A stretch of 64,000 nucleotides of DNA from Symsagittifera roscoffensis (lineage: Eukaryota; Xenacoelomorpha; Acoela; Convolutidae). Shown piece after piece: positions 12,320 to 23,310 of this stretch. The first letter of the stretch is position 1. The number at the start of each line of letters is the position of its first letter. A model generated the notes under the pieces. The model saw only the letters and a list, made by a program, of their open reading frames with translations, had not been told where the DNA came from and did not search any database. The stretch spans positions 39,268,379 through 39,332,378 of the forward strand of contig NC_087067.1 of the NCBI RefSeq assembly GCF_963678635.1, given 5' to 3'. The translations under genes and the position numbers were made by a program.

Positions 12320-12723
12320 GTGAGTTTTTGTTCTATCTTGTATTTTTTGTATCAACTTATTTTTTGATCAAACCCAGAATCTGCATAATTTCATGCGGCT
12401 GTGCTGAGTAAATCCTAAAAGAGCTTGGAGCCTAAATGAACTGCGCATTCAAAATTTTGAAGACTTAATAATTTACAGTGAAAGCGTAAAACAAAAAATT
12501 TCGCATTGAGATCAAGCACAAAAAGTTTCGAGTTGAGATCAATCGAAACTCATTTTTTTGATATCAACCGTCTGAAAATAACGGTTTGTCGTTTTTCGAA
12601 AATGAAAACTTTATGCGTTAAGTTACTCAAAAACGTCAAAATGACGGATAAACAAGAGTTTGTAGTTTTCTGGAAACAAAATTAACTTTTACCAGACATG
12701 AGAACAAATTCACTAATCTTTTT

Positions 12724-12811
12724 GTTTTAAAAATGGCAGTTTGTTGTAAGAAATAGTCTCATTTCTACAAATATGGACAAGAAGCGATGACGGAGAATTG
12801 AATACGCGTAG
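12724..12811 (+). repeat. Inverted repeat, left arm (intron 2 of receptor gene)
   Basis: About 88 bp that recur reverse-complemented at 13,799-13,887 in intron 3, and again at about 14,820-14,908. Only a few mismatches are visible (both arms contain GGCAGTTTGTTGTAAGAAAT in one orientation or the other). The first two arms flank exon 3. Confidence 0.85.
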
Positions 12812-13203
12812 CCGGCTGAGAGACAATTTGTTCAGCAGAATTCAAATTCAAAAAAATAATAATTACCGTAGTTTTTTTTTAGCTTTTTTATAAGAGATTT
12901 ATTGCAAAAAAATGACTCCGAAATAACTTGTAGTCTTTCAAACGAATTTGTTATGGAAAAAAAGTAGAAATTAGCTACAAACCAGCAGAAGTATCAACTT
13001 TTTTTTTCGATATCCAAACTGTTTTGGATGATTCTTTGAGAAAACGATCTGCGGCTGGGAGTGAGATTTCAATTTTACAAGTTGACGATTGTGATCACAT
13101 AGAACACTTCAAAATTTTGAATAGTATCCTCTGAATAGAAACAATGTATAAGGCTTGACGGCTTTTTTCAATTTAAATGGTTTGAAAAAAGCCGCAACTT
13201 TAG

Positions 13204-13471
13204 TGTCTGAATGGTGCATCATTTCTGGATCTAAGAGGAAAATATGTGGGAGTGGAGATAGTTCTACTGAGGCGGGAACGATTTGGCGACAATATTATGT
13301 TCAATCGCGGATTTGAGGCATATGAGGCAGGTTTTGGAGATATCTGTGGAGCAGGGGATTTGTGGCTTGGGCTACAGAAGATGCTTATATTGACACAGAT
13401 TGGAAAATGGAATGTTCGAATTTCAATGCACCAATTCTCAGACAATGAACTGTTGTGGGCAGAATGGGCAG
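13204..13471 (+). CDS. FReD receptor exon 3: N-terminal half of fibrinogen-related domain
   Basis: Acceptor CTTTAG at 13,198-13,203; the open frame starts CLNGASFLDLRGKYVGVEI. It contains the typical fibrinogen C-terminal domain sequence LLRRERFG, FNRGFEAYEAGFGDI, LWLG, KWNVRI and LLWAEWA. The donor GCAG|GTAGAA at 13,471/13,472 leaves phase 1. Joined to the next exon, the split codon becomes Asp and the frame reads AEWADFKV, as expected for this domain. Reading on past the donor soon meets a stop. FReDs bind carbohydrates or acetylated ligands and serve in invertebrate immunity and adhesion. The domain is seen directly; the ligand is unknown. Confidence 0.8.
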
Positions 13472-13481
13472 GTAGAATGAA

Positions 13482-13745
13482 AAAAGTCAGATTCAAATAA
13501 CCGCTAAATTTTTAGACATTCTGAATCGTTGTCCTTCAAAAAAAATCATAGCATTTCCAAAAAAAATGTGTATACACACAGTCAGGCAGTCAGGCAGTCA
13601 GTATACACACAGTCACACAGTCAGGCAGTCAGAAAAGTCAGATTCAAATAACCGCTAAATTTTTAGACATTCTGAATCGTTGTCCTTCAAAAAAAATCAT
13701 AGCATTTCCAAAAAAAATGTGTATACTCCCAGTCAGGGAGTCAGA
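13482..13745. repeat. Duplicated ~100-bp segment with CAGTCAGG microsatellite
   Basis: The sequence starting AAAAAGTCAGATTCAAATAACC at about 13,480 recurs at about 13,632, each copy followed by AAAATGTGTATAC and then a short CAGTCAGG / CAGTCACA microsatellite. The first copy overlaps the region just past the exon 3 donor. Related pieces recur at about 13,895-13,940 and 14,915-14,965, and on the minus strand near 36,985-37,015 in the intron of the broken paralogue. Confidence 0.8.
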
Positions 13746-13798
13746 ACATTTTAGTCTTAGACATCAAGAGTTATCTGGGAGTTTCTGGGTAAAGCAAT

Positions 13799-13887
13799 CT
13801 ACGCGTATTCAATTCTCCGTCATCGCTTCTTGTCGATATTTATAGAAATGAGACTATTTCTTACAACAAACTGCCATTTTTAAAACT
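13799..13887 (-). repeat. Inverted repeat, right arm (intron 3 of receptor gene)
   Basis: Reverse complement of 12,724-12,811. It begins with CTACGCGTATTCAATTCTCC and lies within the 1-kb block that was duplicated with the terminal exon; its second copy is at about 14,820-14,908. Confidence 0.85.
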
Positions 13888-14129
13888 CAAAAAAATCATA
13901 GCATTTCCAAAAAAATGTGTATACACGCAGTCAGGCAGTCAGAATTTTTTCGAGTGAAACATCGTTTCTTTCTCATTCAATTGATTTACAATGACATATT
14001 GCTCCCATTTAATCTTATTCTTAGAAACCAGAGAAAATTTTAGTTTTAGACATCAAGAGTTATCTGGGAGTTTCTGGGTAAAGTAATCTAATCTCGGTGG
14101 CAGAAGGACAAACTTCTTGTTTGTTTTAG

Positions 14130-14470
14130 ACTTCAAGGTCCATACTGTTCCTTTTTATTACCTATCATTTGGCACAATAGTGGCTAAAAGTGACAACATG
14201 GTGAACACCAGTGTTACAGAAAAAGGATTCGATCATAACAACGGAATGCCCTTCTCAACTCATGACAGAGACCGACACCTTTCAAATATAAACTGTGCCA
14301 ATGTCCACGGAGGAGGAGGGGGTTGGTGGAATATGCAATGTAGCTGGGTCAAATTGACGGCAAACAGGACCACTTCAGAGACCTTGAACTTTCAGCAAAT
14401 GTCATATAAAAATGGTGGTGATTGGATAATGCTCTCTTCGAGTGAAATTAAAATGATCCGTGTTGCCTGA
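14130..14470 (+). CDS. FReD receptor terminal exon, copy a: C-terminal half of the domain
   Basis: Acceptor TTGTTTTAG at 14,121-14,129, phase matching exon 3. The 112 residues include GFDHNNGMPFSTHDRD, where DxD belongs to the usual calcium-binding loop, then NCANVH and GGWWNMQC, which hold the conserved cysteine pair and Trp-Trp. The domain ends SSEIKMIRVA and a stop. An AATAAA follows 92 bp later. Exons 1-4 would give about 330 residues, a usual size for a membrane-tethered FReD protein. The exon is intact and complete. The five-glycine run before WW is longer than is common in this family. Confidence 0.82.
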
Positions 14471-14562
14471 TTGAACAAAGAGAAACCAGAGAAAATATCT
14501 ATAACACAATATGTAGAAACTCAATCACGTGTTAAATCATTTCGCACAAACAAAAGAAGAAT

Positions 14563-14568
14563 AATAAA
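14563..14568 (+). promoter_or_regulatory. AATAAA polyadenylation signal after copy a
   Basis: Canonical hexamer 92 bp after the stop of terminal exon copy a. It lies in sequence otherwise shared with copy b. Confidence 0.6.
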
Positions 14569-15151
14569 CTTTTTTATCGAACTAAACAATGCTTATGTTT
14601 TCTAAGCATCAGTTTATTTTTCTGTATTGATGTTTGATGAGATCTGAGAATCCTTAGATGATTTTTTTAAATTTTTTATCGACATAAGATTTTCTAAGAA
14701 ATCTTATGTCATTGAAACATTACAATGACATTTTGCTCCCATTTAATCTTAATCTTAGAAACCAGAGAAAATTTTAGTCTTAGACATCAAGAGTTATCTG
14801 GGAGTTTTTGGGTAAAGCAATCTACGCGTATTCAATTCTCCGTCATCGCTTCTTGTCGATATTTATAGAAATGAGACTATTTCTTACAACAAACTGCCAT
14901 TTTTAAAACTCAAAAAAATCATAGCATTTCCAAAAAAATGTGTATACACGCAGTCAGGCAGTCAGAAATTTTTCGAATGAAACATCGTTTCTTTCTCATT
15001 CAATTGATTTACAATGACATATTGCTCCCATTTAATCTTAATCTTAGAAACCAGAGAAAATTTTAGTTTTAGACATCAAGAGTTATCTGGGAGTTTCTGG
15101 GTAAAGCAATCTAATCTCGGTGCAGAAGGACAAACTTCTTGTTTGTTTTAG

Positions 15152-15492
15152 ACTTCAAGGTCCATACTGTTCCCTTTTATTACCTATCATTTGGCACAAT
15201 GGTGGCTATAAGTGACAACATGGTGAACACCAGTGTTACAGAAAAAGGATTCGACCAGAACAACGGAATGCCCTTCTCAACTCATGACAGAGACCGAGAC
15301 CTTTCAAATATAAACTGTGCCAATGTCCACGGAGGAGGAGGGGGTTGGTGGAATATGCAATGTAGCTGGGTCAAATTGACGGCAAACAGGACCACTTCAG
15401 AGACCTTGAACTTTCAGCAAATGTCATATAAAAATGGTGGTGATTGGATAATGCTCTCTTCGAGTGAAATTAAAATGATCCGTGTTGCCTGA
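15152..15492 (+). CDS. FReD receptor terminal exon, copy b
   Basis: Near-identical copy of the preceding terminal exon, 1,022 bp downstream, with the same acceptor (TTGTTTTAG), phase, stop and polyadenylation signal. Differences include a Met for Ile and an Ile for Lys near the start (TMVAIS against TIVAKS), DQN for DHN and DRDRD for DRDRH around the calcium loop. No second copy of exon 3 lies between them. It is therefore either an alternative last exon of the same gene or the remnant of a tandem gene duplication. Confidence 0.78.
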
Positions 15493-15584
15493 TTGAACAA
15501 AGAGAAACCAGAGAAAATATCTATAACACAATATGTAGAAACTCAATCACGTGTTAAATCATTTTGCACAAACAAAAGAAGAAT

Positions 15585-15590
15585 AATAAA
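15585..15590 (+). promoter_or_regulatory. AATAAA polyadenylation signal after copy b
   Basis: Canonical hexamer at the same distance from the stop of copy b. Both terminal exons can therefore end a transcript. Confidence 0.6.
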
Positions 15591-15610
15591 CTTTTTTATC
15601 GAACTAAACA

Positions 15611-16105
15611 TTACGTGCAACTCAAAATTATTTCAAAAAAGAATAAAGCTAACAGTTTGCCGTTAATTTTCTATTTCAAGCTGTAACATAGTGAAATATA
15701 TTAATCAAAAATATTTTTACAAACAAATTAAAATGTAAAAAATGGAATTACTCCATTAGTTTAAAACAATTTGATTCGATTTAAGTTTTACTGCTAAGCG
15801 AATGAGCAAAAGCTATCTGGGGCTCAAAATCATTTTAAAAAAAAGCAATTTTTGAACAAAAAGCTTTATAGAACAATGATAAGCAATAGCTGAGAAAGTA
15901 CAGAACAACTGTCGACCACGGTAGTCATAATAATAAGCATCAGTTTATTTTTCTGTATTGATGTTTGATGAGATCTGAGAATCCTTAGACGATTGACTTT
16001 AAATCGTTCAATTTACGACTAAGACAGCTGTAGTTTGATACATCAATTGACTTGTGAAACATGAGTTTGCTTGGAAATAAAAAATTACCAAAAACTGAAG
16101 CACAA
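15611..16105. other. No gene seen
   Basis: A/T-rich 3' flank of the receptor gene. Apart from the 65-bp match to 14,600-14,665 I see no repeat or coding signal. Confidence 0.5.
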
Positions 16106-16109
16106 ACAA

Positions 16110-16330
16110 AGACAAAAACCTTCCTAGTTTAACTGGTCAAAATGAAAACAATGCTGACTATGCGGTAATAGCAGGACCTTAAATACACAAAAGTACCATA
16201 AAGGTAACAAAGCTAGTCGGTTCCGGTTCAACAGTTATAGAGTTTTCTGATCACGTTATAAAAATATGTATTTTTTTTCGTGTTGAAAATAGCGTTTTTC
16301 TGAGAGTAGGATGAGAAAAAATTGGCTTGA
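16110..16330 (+). other. FReD-linked conserved segment encoding a DYAVI tyrosine motif (plus copy)
   Basis: This 220-bp segment matches the reverse complement of 31,050-31,260, which lies the same way downstream of the broken FReD paralogue. One frame is open in both: here KDKNLPSLTGQNENNADYAVIAGP, with the tyrosine motif at 16,156-16,170. Several differences from the other copy fall at third codon positions (AGT/AGC, AAT/AAC, GCG/GCA, GTA/GTG), as in a protein-coding exon. The plus copy reaches a stop sooner, apparently through a one-base loss. It could be a cytoplasmic exon of a further receptor gene of this family. No clear start or splice sites are visible. Confidence 0.5.
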
Positions 16331-16874
16331 AAACCGGATTGGTTTATTTCTTTAATGTGGGATATTTGTTCTATTTTCCCTTATTCTTGTAACATTTTTG
16401 ATTTTTTTCTACTTTTCTTGAGGTTTTTGTGCTGGAAAGCTGTTAGATGAAAAATCAATTTGAAAACTCATTTAATAACAAAGTAATTGATTGCTATCAT
16501 AATTCATAAATAGACTGAAAAGCAAAGTTTAAGGGCTGTTTTCATTCTTTTTTACTTTTCTTGACGTTTTTCTGCTCCTGCTCTTTTGCACAATTTTTTT
16601 TCTAAGAAATCTTAAAATAATAACTTTTTCCATTAATTTGAAGTTCATAATGAATATTTTTGTCGACCCTGGAATGACTACTTCTCTAAAGCTCTCGAAT
16701 AATCATGATGGACAAAGTTATCTAGTATCTCCCCGTGAACTGTTCTTTCATCTCCATTTCAATTGATCCTCCTAAATTAGCCAGGGAATTGCAGCACTCA
16801 TTGAAAAGACTAAAAAATAGCGATAGGAAACTCTAAAAACATTTCGAAAAAATTCCAATATTTTACTACATTTT

Positions 16875-17177
16875 TTGAATTACTTTGTTACTGATTATAA
16901 CGCTCCCGTTCAAAAACTAATTGGGTTTAGTCATTCAAAACATCAACCAAACTGCAGCGCTATTTCGTTCTACAAAAAGATAGGCAAAATGGGAAGATAT
17001 TATACAAAAGTCGATAGTAAAACAAGTCTCATCATTAGAAGAGGATTCGATGGCGTAGTGGGAAAGGAGAAGATATCAGGAAAATGGACTAAGATTGGAT
17101 CATCTCATCAATCTGACTCGCTCATTGCACAGAAAGGTCTGCGTTACGATAATGTTATTCCATATCCATATTGGTGA
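16875..17177 (+). CDS. Unrecognised 100-residue open frame
   Basis: An open frame of 100 codons with fairly even amino acid use, ending IPYPYW and a stop. The central part, around CSAISFYKKIGKMGRYYTK and GKWTKIGS, is basic and could be a terminal exon of a gene. About 60 bp upstream another frame gives a heptad-like piece (DPPKLARELQHSLKRL). I recognise no domain. Between 16,331 and 16,870 nothing else is seen; 17,178-17,515 is likewise empty. Confidence 0.3.
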   Translation: MNYFVTDYNAPVQKLIGFSHSKHQPNCSAISFYKKIGKMGRYYTKVDSKTSLIIRRGFDGVVGKEKISGKWTKIGSSHQSDSLIAQKGLRYDNVIPYPYW

Positions 17178-17516
17178 ACTAAACTTCTTTTTTTTTCGAC
17201 CTCAGTGTATAGTTTTACTGATTGCGTGAGTGAGGTTTTGCGCCAAAAAAAAATTTTCAAGACCTTCCAAATTTATTTTTTCAAGACCTTACAAAACTAC
17301 CAAAATCCATTATTTTTGTCAGTTTCAATGGAAAAGATATAATGTGCTGCACAAAAAAATGGGGCGAAAAAATTGTTTTGATGCTTGATGAAAGCTAAGA
17401 AACTCAATACAGTTGACTACAATAAATACCTTAAATCCACCCATTTCTTAGGTAAAATCTAACTCCGTGGCATTTCCATTGGTAGCAGATTTAAGCGGAA
17501 GAGGCGGGGGACGCCC

Positions 17517-17595
17517 CTTCCCTCAGGGATTCGACCCCCTACCGACCCGTTAAAAATACATACAACCATTTTTCCGTTGATAAATACATACATAC

Positions 17596-17626
<31 letters not shown>

Positions 17627-18001
17627 CATACATACATACATACATACATACAGACATACATACATACATACTTACATATATACATACATACATAAATCCA
17701 TACATACATACATACATACATACATACATACTTACATACATACATACATATATACATAGATACAAACATACATACACACATACACACATACATACAAACA
17801 TACATACGAACTACATACATAAATAAAAACATACATACATACATACATATAAACATACATACATACATGCATACATACAAACATACATACATACATGCAT
17901 ACATACATACATACATACATACATACATACATACATACATACATACATACATACATACATACATACATACTTCCCTCAGGGATTTGACCCCCTACCGACC
18001 C
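17517..18001. repeat. CATA tetranucleotide microsatellite between two copies of a 31-bp sequence
   Basis: An array of CATA/TACA units runs from about 17,585 to 17,970 with occasional variant units (CTTA, CAGA, CACA, TATA). Immediately outside on both sides is the same ~31-bp sequence, starting TTCCCTCAGGGATT and ending CCCCCTACCGACCC, at about 17,518-17,548 and 17,971-18,001, differing at one base. The Met-Tyr-Val-Cys open frames in the array are artefacts. Confidence 0.95.
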
Positions 18002-18007
18002 AAAGGG

Positions 18008-20345
18008 TCCCCCCTTTGTACTATTTTGAGATATCCATTTTTGGCTGTCTGACCTTAAAATTTTTCTAAAGGCGCATTCGGCATCAATCTATACTAACTT
18101 TGAGGGGGGATTGTTTTGTTCGAAACATTCCAAAAAGTTCCTAAAAACGCCTTTTTTGACATTTTTTCAAAAATTTGCATGCGGCGCAGAAAATTTGCTC
18201 AAATTACGGTAGTGTCTTTAAAGTGGTTTTAGTGAGCTCAGAAAATCAACTTGGTCGACCGAAAAAAAAGTTTGAAAAATTTTTCAAAATTTTTTTAAAA
18301 ATCCCTTCCCTCGAGAAATTTCTAGATACGCGCCTGGTTTCCATGCTCGTTTTCTAAATTGGAAAACATTATTGTTGTCTTGAAAGAAAAAAATTTTTTG
18401 AACAGAGCTACAGAAATTTATCAAATTGTTTGTGCAGCTTTTCTTTCAAAAGTTTGATTGTCATTGAAACTGGTATGCTATCTTAATAGGATAATACAAA
18501 CAGTTTTTGATTTTTGAACATAAAAGCTATTCAATGCGACAACGCGATTGCTCCTATGACAGCTGGCGAAGCCTTGATAGTTCTCACAGCGCTTTATTTA
18601 AAAAAAAATTTTAATTGAAAAATCGACGAAAAAATTAAAAAAAAATCGTTTAATTGTTTCGAAATGTATCCCCATCAAGCGAATTTAAACTACATATTCA
18701 GCGTTTTGTAACCTAATAACACGACCAAATGACTTGCCTCAATTTATATTGGGACGAAGAAATCCGCCGCATACTCATTATAAGAATGCAATATATTGCG
18801 CGTTAAGTATCCCAAATTGGTCAAATTAGCAATTTTCAAGCCTGCCTAAACTTTTGTAAAAAATCAAAGCAAAAAAATTATCTTTCAAATGGCGCATTAA
18901 AAATTTGATAGAAATGTCGAAAATTCACTTAAAAAATAACAATAACCCAAGCATAAATTATCTGCTTTCTTTTCAAAAATCGTGACAATAAATAACTCTT
19001 TTTACGAGGAAAATGGAAGGAAAGCCCAATAAAAACATTAAATATTACAATTCTTGTCATACAATTTCCATTCATGGAAAAATTCATCAAACAACTATCA
19101 TTTATGGAAAAGTGGTTATCATGCAATTTTCAAATACAAAAAAAGGCTTATTGTAAAAATTTTGTACAATTTTTTGGACGAACTGAATTGTTTAAAGTTG
19201 TATGATAAAAACTTTTTTATCTATTAAAATTAAAAGCTTTTTTTCTGAGAAAAACCCAATCTAAATAAGGGAAAATTCACTCGTCCAATAACAATTGTCC
19301 ATTGATTTTTGAAAAACTAGGGGTCTTTTATGGTTTTCTTTAACACAGTAAAACAAATTTTGTATACGGACCATCGTGTATACAAGGTTTTAAATGATGA
19401 CCAAATATGGTTAGAAATGGGCATTTCAGGGTAAAAAACAACCAATCAATAGTAAAGAAAGTTCCACTTCGAGAGATTTTGGGTAAGAAAAGTATTAGAG
19501 AAACTTTAAACTTACGGGGTCATCAATTTTTTTTGATAGTGCGTTTTGATGCAGCAAAATTTCACAGTTTAAATGCCTAACAGAACCACAGTTAATGGTG
19601 AAGTTCAGTTGTTTCTGTTTTTTGTTGTTCGAACTATCCTTTTTCGAGGCTCCTAGATCCCATGACATGAGTATCTAATTCATTAGTAAAGAAGATTTAT
19701 TCAGTTGTTATGCTACCTAGAACAGAATATTCTTGGCGTTCATCGCATCTACTCTTCCTGCCTCTTCACTGTGAAGAACCCAGGCGAACAAACAACCCAA
19801 TGCCGTTATGGTCCCCTCTTTCTACTTTCAGAAACCCATTTTCAAAAGAATCTGAAATTTAAAACTGTAGTGAGTATATATTATCCTGAACTGTAACAAA
19901 GGCTTGTTTAAATTGTTGTCAGGACTGCTTTTTTGTTTCTTAAAATTTGCAAGAGGAAGTTTTTTTACTTGCCTGTTTTTTATTTATTGTTTATTTATTC
20001 TGGACTTTGAAGGCTTCTGTTATAATATAAACAATTTGCTATTACAAAATACTCACATTAGTAAAAAGTGTTTACGCCAACAGTCTAATAATTATACCGC
20101 TTCTCTATTTTTCACTCTGGTTATTAGCATTTTTGTAATGGATATTTGAAAAAACTTTCAGGTTATTTATTGAGTTAGACTATCCTACACAATCAGTGAA
20201 AATGGTAAAAGATCGTCAGAAAAAAATTGTCTCATACAGCAAAAACACAAAGTTTGAGTGTTTCGTTCAAGGCTTTTATCGCTGTAATTTCACAGACTTG
20301 AATTACCAGAACACGATAGATTTTTGAGAATCGAGGGCAAACATA
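18008..20345. other. No gene assigned; weak repeats
   Basis: A/T-rich sequence. At about 19,040-19,140 there are copies of TTTATGGAAAA / CAATTTCCAT motifs related to the foldback element at 45.1-45.7 kb. Open frames at 19,705-19,896 and 19,904-20,149 are short; the second is hydrophobic and probably chance. Confidence 0.4.
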
Positions 20346-20837
20346 TTATCGAAAACACCATTTTTCATAAGCAACATTAAAAAAAGAACTATTTTGGCAA
20401 AATGAATGACAGCTTGATTGTAAGCCTAGTTCAGTGGACTCATATAGTAAGTTAAAGCTCAGAAATTTAAATAGACTGACTTTCATAAATTTGTGATAAG
20501 GAGAAAATCCACAGAGGTTGACAAAAATTCGTTTTCCACGGTTTTCGCCAGTACTGACCAAAGCGCTGTCAAACCTCAAAACATCAATTTGATCGTTAAT
20601 GGCTCAATAGCGTTGATTTCTAATAGATTTAGCACTCGAGGTTACAAGATCACTTTGAGAAGCGAGTGGTAGAAAACCATCGAAAGCACTAGGTTTAATG
20701 TCGAAAGCTGATGATAAGCATATGTGGCAAAAATACTTCAATTTGATGGTGAGCATAATAGTCTTGAATAAAAAATAAAAGTTTTCAAATCTTCCATTAC
20801 AGCAATTTAAAATACTTAAAACCAGAGTAACGTTCAT
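20346..20837 (-). pseudogene. Coding-like stretch, one in-frame TGA
   Basis: Two open pieces (20,837-20,604 and 20,579-20,346) are in the same frame, separated by one TGA, giving about 160 residues. An acceptor-like TTTATTCAAG precedes the ACTATTATG near 20,760 and a possible donor AAA|GTCAGT lies near 20,485. The part STGENRGKRIFVNLCGF faintly resembles the start of a PIH1-type domain, but the match is too short to trust. It may be a host exon, a relic or chance. Confidence 0.2.
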
Positions 20838-21104
20838 TTTTTATTGATTAGTCGATAAACAAAATCTTGGGCGGGAAAAAGCAAATCGTCAGAAAAAAAT
20901 TGCAAAAACGGAAATCGTGTGGACGAATGCATTCAATATACAGTTGTTGTTTTGCAGTAAAACTAATTTTTAATCCATAGCAATTTATTCCAATTCCCTG
21001 ACAAAACAGATTTTGTTAGTAAGAACAGTAGCTATTTGATTTAAAGAAAAAACTTTAAATTTTGCTTTCAAAAAATTAAACAATTTTTCTAAGGATTTTC
21101 AAGT

Positions 21105-22297
21105 CTCGGGCTAGTGATTCTTTGAGCTGCTTTGGAAAAATTTTTTATGATGAAAGAGTTAAAAACAACAATCAAACACCCTGGTCTGATGACAAGCAAC
21201 GCTACGAAAATACAAATGTTCAACAAACCACAACAGTTTAGGTTCTTAGAAAGGAGGTTCCACCCGTAAGCATATATTTCTTCAGCAACACGGAGAAGCG
21301 ATTCTTATGCATATATGAGTTGGCTGCTTTGTATATGAGGACATCTGAAACAAAAATTGCAAAAAAAATCAGCCGTGCCGTGATTTTCGGACAAAACCAA
21401 TTATTCTTCAAAAAACTTTATCTTTGCAAGTTGACAGCCTTGTGATATGTCATAATTAAATTTTAATCAATGGTAATACTCGATACATTTGAATTTCAAA
21501 TCAGTTGCCTCTGCAGAAAGATTCACAAATTGATTCGCAAGATTATTTTGAAAATTAGTCTCTTTCACAATTAGATGGCATTCAAATTATTATGAAAAAT
21601 TACTATTGGTTTTATCGATGACAATAAATCAGCTCTATAATTTTTTTAAGATTTCAGGAAACAAACGTTTGAATAAGAGATTAAGAAGGCGAATTATTCA
21701 AAAATCTTTTCACACAGCTATGGACAACGTCAAAAATAATTTGCAAGTTTACAATGTCTGTAGGTGTTTTAATGAAAAAAAATATGTAGCAAATCAAAAT
21801 CAATTGTAACAGGGCGAACTAAAAAAGGCTCAAAAGTTTTTAAATACTAGGATAATGGACTCTATTTGGAATCCAATTTTTTTTTTTAATAATCTGATAA
21901 CTATTGTTCTAACAGAAAAGTTAGGAAGTTTTATATGATTTAAAAAAAAATCCTTGTAATTCGCAACAAAAATGTTTAACGTTTTTTTTTTTTGCAAAAT
22001 AGCTATATAATGGTTATTTCGCAATTTATGAAACTCTATCAACTTTTTCCAGCAAAAAGCTTTACTATTTGATATTTACTAATCTCAAATAATGAAGTAA
22101 AAAAATAGTCGAAAAAGTGGACTAACTTGTGTGCGTTTTTAAGTCAATCAATTTGAAATTCAGCCAAGTAGTGTCATTATGGGTGAGCGAGCTGTTTCTG
22201 AAAGCATAACGAAGAAGTTACCAAACAATTCACCGAGCCAGGTTTTTCGAAAATATCCAAACATCAAAACATCGTCGATTTTGATAGCAGTAAATGT
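21105..22297 (+). other. Possible exons of an unidentified gene
   Basis: Three pieces look exon-like. At 21,105-21,266 an acceptor-like TTTTCAAG is followed by about 45 codons (SDSLSCFGKIFYDERV) and a donor CCC|GTAAGC, with one frameshift. At 21,657-21,809 a clear TTTCAG acceptor is followed by a basic 50-codon frame ending in a stop. At 22,179-22,297 an ATG frame (MGERAVSESITKKLP) ends at AAT|GTGAGT. They do not assemble into one frame, and no domain is recognised. Confidence 0.22.
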
Positions 22298-23310
22298 GAG
22301 TTAATTTTACGAAAACTATAACCTTTCAAAAAGCTCACAAACCAAAATAAAACATTAACTATTTTCCTAGCAGACTATCCGACGCTTCAACTGTCTTATA
22401 AAATCATTTTCTATAGAAACCAAAAAAAAATATAATGACTACATACATGAAAAAAACCAAAATATCAGTGAAAATTTGTGTGAAAATGTACAAATCGAAG
22501 CTCAAAACGTTTCTACCTTTATTTGGTTCGCAAGCTGTTCTGCTACCTACAAAGCAACCGAGTAATTTGTTCTGTTATTTATTTTAAAATTGTAGCCATT
22601 ATCAGAGTGTTCATTTTTTTTGGCTTGAGGAAAATAGGAAATGTCATAGAACATACACGTGGTAAACCGATCAGAGATCAGACTTGAGAAAATAAATCAA
22701 AGGCGACCGAAAAATAAATCAACGCAGTCAAAAATAAATTTCAGGTAAAAGGATTGGTTGGATGCCTTGTATCTCATGTAAAAACTATCCCATATCCATT
22801 TGAGGTATTTTGAGAATTCATATGAGGTCTTCTTTTGAGGCCCTTTAAATCTGAGTAGCGCACTATTTGGCTACTATTTGGCTCTAAAATTAATTTTTTT
22901 TTCTGACATATACACTTAGATGGGCGCAAAAATTCGAACAATCGTGATCTTGTGCTTGTACAATTTTGCGAATTTTTGTTTCAAAATTTTTCTTATCAGA
23001 GTTTAAACACGATTATGAAATAGTTTGATTTTTTAAAAAGATTTTTAAAAGCAAAAACTGATTTTTAAAAGCAAATCATACGAATTAGTTAAAAACGCCG
23101 AAAACAAATTGAACAAATTTGCAAAAAAAAAAATTGCTGAATTCTTTTTGATGAGACTCAAACTTGTGTATAGCTGCTATTGCGAATTCTTTTGAAGTTT
23201 TTTTTGAGAATCATAGAGGGGTATGATTGTTTAGAAACTCACTCAAATCCTTTCATGTTGTCACAAATAGTTTGAAAAGAAACTCTATAATTGTTTTTTT
23301 TTCTACAGTT

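Larger units (their letters stand above)
13748..15605 (+). repeat. Tandem 1,022-bp duplication carrying the FReD terminal exon
   Basis: The segment from about 13,748 to 14,585 matches 14,770 to 15,605 at a constant offset of 1,022 bp, with very few differences. About 14,600-14,665 also matches 15,934-16,000 (AAGCATCAGTTTATTTTTCTG), so the second copy appears interrupted or rearranged after its polyadenylation signal. Confidence 0.88.

Noticed and set aside
13200-13496. Minus-strand 98-codon open frame over receptor exon 3
   Set aside because: It is the antisense shadow of the fibrinogen-domain exon, which has clear domain motifs on the plus strand.
17459-18052. Open frames encoding repeats of MYVC or HTYI in the CATA array
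   Set aside because: They are translations of a tetranucleotide microsatellite on both strands and have no protein character.
19904-20149. Small multi-span membrane protein
   Set aside because: Hydrophobic residues follow from T-rich DNA; no start context, homology or splice support.
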